Assembly: GCA_002441865.1 (NCBI GenBank)
Contig: DJNY01000110.1
Span: 7,386 to 16,570 of the forward strand
DNA from: Lachnospiraceae bacterium UBA6452
GTDB lineage: Bacteria; Bacillota; Clostridia; Lachnospirales; Lachnospiraceae
Direction: 5' to 3'
DNA length: 9,185 nt
Of this stretch, positions 6,383 through 9,185 are shown piece after piece. The notes under the pieces were generated by a model, which saw only the letters and a list, made by a program, of their open reading frames with translations, searched no databases and was not told where the DNA came from. The position numbers and the translations under genes were made by a program. Position 1 is the first letter of the stretch, and every line of letters starts with the position of its first letter.

Positions 6383-7377
6383 CTAAAAAAATAGATCCGT
6401 TTCAGAGAATGCTGCTGATCATCATTGTGGTATACAGTGTATTCGTAACGATCAAGAATCCGGGATTTTTCCAGATCCAGACGGTGTTTGATATCATCAA
6501 AACATCTTCTACCACAATGATCGTGGCAATGGGACTTCTGGTCGTTATGATATCGGGCGGTATTGATGTATCATTTATGGCAATTGCATTGTTTGGCAGT
6601 TATACTTCGCTGTATATCATGATCCAGACAGGCATCAATAATCTGGCATTTGCGTTTGCCGTTTCCATGGCGATCGGTGTTGTACTTGGTCTGATTAATG
6701 CGGTACTGATCAGCTGGCTGAAGCTTCCGCCTTTTATCATTACACTCGGTACACAGAATCTGTTCCATGGTATCATGACAACCTTTATCAGTGATAAATC
6801 GTTTGGTTCCGGTGTATTACCGGAGTGCCTGCATAAGTTCGGGCAGGGAACCTTATTTAAGGTAGCAACGGCTAACGGTTCTACAGGACTTACCGTTTCT
6901 CTGATCCCTGTACTGATCGCAGGACTTGCAACTTATTTCATCCTGCGGAAGACTATGATCGGACGTGGTATCGTAGCAATCGGCAATGACGAAGAATCGG
7001 CAAGAAGAGCAGGATTTAATCCTTTCAGGATCCGGTTGTTTGTATACGCTTATTCAGGAGCACTTGCCGGTATGATGGGTATTGTTTATGCAGCACAGGT
7101 AAACGCACTGTATCCGAATAAGATGGTCGGTGATGAACTGATGGTTGTTGCAGCAGTTGTTATCGGCGGTACAAAGATCACCGGTGGTCAGGGTAAGATC
7201 TTTGGTGCAGTACTTGGTGTACTGATTACATACCTGTTAAATTCCACGCTGATCATGATCGGTCTTTCTTCTTCCTGGAACAACCTGTTCGTTGGTGCGA
7301 TCCTGGTAATTGCGGTAGCGATCACATCATATCAGGAAAGAGTAAAGAACAGAAAGCATTTGATATTTACGGAATAG
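6379..7377 (+). CDS. Sugar ABC transporter permease 1 (BPD_transp_2 family)
   Basis: This 332-residue integral membrane protein forms half of the transport channel with the permease encoded next. Hydrophobic segments are seen near residues 10-25, 45-60, 65-82, 88-112, 117-135, 172-189, 218-240, 253-265, 273-292 and 300-317. The family signature GGIDVS lies at 60-65, the loop EESARRAGFN (205-214) is the likely contact with the ATPase, and GGTKITGGQG lies at 263-272. Length and motifs fit RbsC/LsrC-type proteins. The start ATG overlaps the ATPase stop and has AGGAGG (6366-6371) upstream. Two unlike permeases, as in Lsr and rhamnose systems, suggest a heterodimer rather than the homodimer of the ribose transporter. 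Confidence 0.93.
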   Translation: MTKKIDPFQRMLLIIIVVYSVFVTIKNPGFFQIQTVFDIIKTSSTTMIVAMGLLVVMISGGIDVSFMAIALFGSYTSLYIMIQTGINNLAFAFAVSMAIGVVLGLINAVLISWLKLPPFIITLGTQNLFHGIMTTFISDKSFGSGVLPECLHKFGQGTLFKVATANGSTGLTVSLIPVLIAGLATYFILRKTMIGRGIVAIGNDEESARRAGFNPFRIRLFVYAYSGALAGMMGIVYAAQVNALYPNKMVGDELMVVAAVVIGGTKITGGQGKIFGAVLGVLITYLLNSTLIMIGLSSSWNNLFVGAILVIAVAITSYQERVKNRKHLIFTE

Positions 7378-7389
7378 GAGGAAACGAGA

Positions 7390-8415
7390 ATGAAAAAAGT
7401 GAAAAGCTTTTTGGAAAAAGATATCGATCTGAGTATTCTGGTTGGCATTACTGCAGCAGTTCTTCTGATTGCGGCGTTTGTATTCGGTTCATCCATGTAC
7501 TCAGCCAGAAATATTCAGTCTATGGCATTCCAGATTCCGGAGTTCGGCTTTCTGGCACTGGCAATGATGTTATCCAATATGGTAGGCGGCATTGATCTTT
7601 CGATCATTGCCAACGCCAATACGGTAGCTATTTTTACGGCTTATGTATTAAACGGTACATGGGCATTCGGAACGCAGGGAGGTGCCAGAGTTGCTCTTGC
7701 CGTTCTGGTTGCACTTTGCACAAGCCTTGTATTCGGTCTGCTAAACGGTCTGATCATTGCAAAAACTTCAGCACCGTCACTTGTTGCAACACTTGGTACC
7801 ATGACACTAATCCAGGGTGTCGGCATGGCGATCACAGGCGGTACAAGTGTGGGAGACATCGATCCGTTGTTTTCTTCTTTTGGTAAGGCAATATTTTTAG
7901 GACTTCCGGTAATTTTCTGGCTGTTTCTGATCGTAGCACTTGTGCTGGGACTGATCTTATCCCTGACAGGCTTTGGACGGAAGCTGTATTTATACGGCGG
8001 AAATCCGGTGGCTGCAAGATTCAGTGGCTTCCATAATGAAAAGATGAGCGTGCTTGTATTCATGCTGACAGCCGTGTTATCCGGTATTGCAGGACTGATC
8101 ATTTTAAGCCGTGTCAATTCGGCAAAGGTTGGTTATGGTGATTCTTATCTATTGCAGACGATGATCGTCTGTGTGATCGGCGGTATTGATCCGAACGGTG
8201 GAAAAGGAAAGGTCGGCGGTGTTGTGATCGCGATCATTCTGATGCAGGTAATGTCCAGTGCCTTTACGATCATGTCACTGTCTCCTTATACAAAGAAGCT
8301 GATCTGGGGCATCATGCTGATCCTGGTACTTGGATTGAATCATATCATTGCGATCCAGTCAAAGAAGAGTACGTTAAAGAAGAGTATGAAAGCACTTGCA
8401 AGTGCTGCAAAGTAG
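7390..8415 (+). CDS. Sugar ABC transporter permease 2 (BPD_transp_2 family)
   Basis: This 341-residue membrane protein is the second channel subunit. Hydrophobic segments lie near residues 14-33, 52-68, 74-90, 100-124, 130-150, 168-192, 219-240, 255-266, 274-295 and 303-322. It carries GGIDLS (66-71), matching GGIDVS of its partner. The ATPase-contact loop is GGNPVAARFSGFH (203-215), and IGGIDPNGGKGKVGG (263-277) stands where the partner has IGGTKITGGQGKIFG. It is clearly a paralogue of permease 1 but well diverged. The ribosome site TAGGAGGA overlaps the previous stop and the gap is 12 bases, so it is in the same operon. The tail after residue 322 is Lys/Ser rich and probably cytoplasmic. 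Confidence 0.93.
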   Translation: MKKVKSFLEKDIDLSILVGITAAVLLIAAFVFGSSMYSARNIQSMAFQIPEFGFLALAMMLSNMVGGIDLSIIANANTVAIFTAYVLNGTWAFGTQGGARVALAVLVALCTSLVFGLLNGLIIAKTSAPSLVATLGTMTLIQGVGMAITGGTSVGDIDPLFSSFGKAIFLGLPVIFWLFLIVALVLGLILSLTGFGRKLYLYGGNPVAARFSGFHNEKMSVLVFMLTAVLSGIAGLIILSRVNSAKVGYGDSYLLQTMIVCVIGGIDPNGGKGKVGGVVIAIILMQVMSSAFTIMSLSPYTKKLIWGIMLILVLGLNHIIAIQSKKSTLKKSMKALASAAK

Positions 8416-8430
8416 AAAGGAAGGTTTGCT

Positions 8431-9003
8431 ATGAACGTAGAAGAAAAATATACAGAACTTTATCAGACACTTTTGAAAGAGCATAAGGAAGTATTTGAAA
8501 AACAGGATGTAGAGGAACTTTCCAAGTTTATGGATCTGATCTGCAAGGCAAACAGGATCTTTCTTATGGGTGTCGGAAGAGAAGGCATTTCCACCAGAGG
8601 ATTTGCCATGCGTCTGATGCATCTCGGAAAAGAGACACACTGGATCTGGGATGATACGACACCGGGCATGCATCCGGGTGATCTGTTCATTGCCACAAAC
8701 GGTTCCGGTGCGATCGGACATATCACCTATGTGGTAGAGCAGGCAAAGAAAGCAGGTGCCACAGTAGCAGTTGTGACAGGCTCACCAAAACAGACCTGTC
8801 CGCAGCTTGCTGATTTTACCTTATTTGTTCCGGCAGCGGTATTTAACGGAACAGACGACAGGGCAGTACCATCCATCCAGCCGATGGGAAATCTGTTTGA
8901 ACAGCATTTATATATGCTTTTTGATATGATCGTTATGATGCTCGAAGAGAAGATGCAGGTATCTCACGCGGATATGGAAAAGAGACATCGTAACATCGAA
9001 TAA
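8431..9003 (+). CDS. hxlB: SIS-domain sugar-phosphate isomerase, 6-phospho-3-hexuloisomerase-like
   Basis: This 190-residue cytoplasmic protein has the length and layout of 6-phospho-3-hexuloisomerase, which interconverts D-arabino-hex-3-ulose 6-phosphate and fructose 6-phosphate. Family features in order are GVGREG (47-52), GFAMRLMHLG (57-66), TTP (76-78), the phosphate loop (90-97), ADFTLFVPA (127-135), PMGNLFEQ (151-158) and the C-terminal KRHRN (184-188) with H186. The phosphate loop reads NGSGAIGH, whereas archaeal and Bacillus enzymes have SGSG followed by Thr or Ser side chains, so the substrate may differ. No 3-hexulose-6-phosphate synthase is seen beside it, making a formaldehyde-fixing role less likely than sugar catabolism. 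It follows permease 2 by 15 bases with an AAAGGAAGG site, is last in the operon and is followed by a terminator. Confidence 0.82.
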   Translation: MNVEEKYTELYQTLLKEHKEVFEKQDVEELSKFMDLICKANRIFLMGVGREGISTRGFAMRLMHLGKETHWIWDDTTPGMHPGDLFIATNGSGAIGHITYVVEQAKKAGATVAVVTGSPKQTCPQLADFTLFVPAAVFNGTDDRAVPSIQPMGNLFEQHLYMLFDMIVMMLEEKMQVSHADMEKRHRNIE

Positions 9004-9040
9004 ATTTGTCCCCCTTTATATTTTCCCTTATATATTTCTG

Positions 9041-9075
9041 AAAAGGCATGCAAAGATTTTTTGCGTGCCTTTTTT
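9041..9075 (+). terminator. Intrinsic terminator of the transporter operon
   Basis: A 14-bp stem pairs 9041-9054 with 9060-9073, with one U-G pair (9049/9065), a 5-base loop and a T-run at 9070-9075. It lies 37 bases past the isomerase stop. The A-run on the ascending arm would also give a U-tail on the other strand, but no converging gene is visible. Confidence 0.92.
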
Positions 9076-9087
9076 CTGCCTATAAGG

Positions 9088-9093
9088 TATACT
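9088..9093 (+). promoter_or_regulatory. Possible -10 element before the XRE-like gene
   Basis: TATACT at 9088-9093 matches the -10 consensus in 5 of 6 positions and would start transcription near 9100, about 50 bases before the next ATG. No good -35 stands 16-18 bases upstream; that position falls in the descending arm of the terminator. A promoter here is expected because the terminator separates this gene from the operon, but this exact element is weakly supported. Confidence 0.3.
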
Positions 9094-9149
9094 GAATACA
9101 ACATTTATGAAAAAAAGTATGCAGGGACTTTTATGAGAGGAGGATACGT

Positions 9150-9185
9150 ATGCGTGAACTCGGAGAACGGATATCAAAATTGCGG
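9150..9185 (+). CDS. N-terminus of a probable XRE-family helix-turn-helix regulator (partial)
   Basis: An ATG at 9150 follows a strong GAGAGGAGG ribosome site (9135-9143) and opens a frame that runs off the window after 12 codons, MRELGERISKLR. A start of the form LGERIxKLR is typical of the first helix of XRE/Cro-type DNA-binding domains. Nothing beyond that helix is visible, so the length, any C-terminal domain and the target are unknown. A terminator separates it from the transporter operon, so a regulatory link is only possible, not indicated. Confidence 0.6.
   Translation, partial: MRELGERISKLR

Noticed and set aside
9004..9040. AT-rich stretch after the isomerase stop, checked for an attachment site or promoter
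   Set aside because: Only simple pyrimidine and TA runs; no repeat, dyad or promoter pattern was found.
9107..9136. A 9-residue reading frame (MKKSMQGLL) just before the XRE-like gene, ending beside its ribosome site
   Set aside because: It resembles the leader arrangement before the binding-protein gene, but it has no ribosome site of its own, so it is probably chance.

Overview
The window looks like an accessory carbohydrate-uptake locus of a low-to-moderate GC Firmicute. A gut Clostridium-relative such as a Lachnospiraceae member is the best guess. This is inferred from strong GGAGG ribosome sites, sigma-A-like promoters, U-tailed hairpin terminators, a Gram-positive lipoprotein binding protein and a YesM/YesN-type two-component system. 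No rRNA, tRNA, CRISPR array, insertion sequence or phage gene was seen.

Layout. Positions 1-81 hold the last 26 codons of a plus-strand gene whose end resembles the ribulose-phosphate / allulose-phosphate 3-epimerase family. It runs toward a minus-strand two-component operon (histidine kinase 3415-1643, then AraC-type response regulator 1639-101), and the two transcription units share a bidirectional terminator at 87-117. A 229-bp divergent control region (3416-3644) follows. It holds a candidate kinase promoter, an 8-bp direct repeat with 21-bp period (candidate regulator operator), a promoter with a good -10 and poor -35, and a possible 7-residue leader peptide. From there a plus-strand operon runs to about 9075: lipoprotein sugar-binding protein, an intercistronic stem-loop, a tandem-domain sugar ABC ATPase, two different permeases and a SIS-domain 6-phospho-3-hexuloisomerase-like enzyme. 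A 14-bp stem with a U-tract ends it. At 9150 the first 12 codons of a probable XRE-family regulator begin and run off the window.

How the parts fit. The kinase senses an extracytoplasmic signal and the regulator probably activates the transporter promoter. The binding protein, ATPase and permease pair import a sugar as a CUT2-class (RbsABC/LsrACDB-like) transporter. The isomerase, perhaps with the upstream epimerase, would feed a phosphorylated ketohexose toward fructose 6-phosphate. No sugar kinase is visible; it would have to be encoded elsewhere or outside the window. The substrate cannot be read from the sequence. A ketohexose such as allulose or a 3-ketohexose is an inference from the two enzyme families.

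The main unusual points are departures from consensus in the isomerase active-site loop, in the ATP-binding boxes of the kinase and in the second Walker B of the ATPase, plus the compact control region between the divergent operons. Each family assignment is fairly ordinary. The combination and its substrate are what deserve attention.
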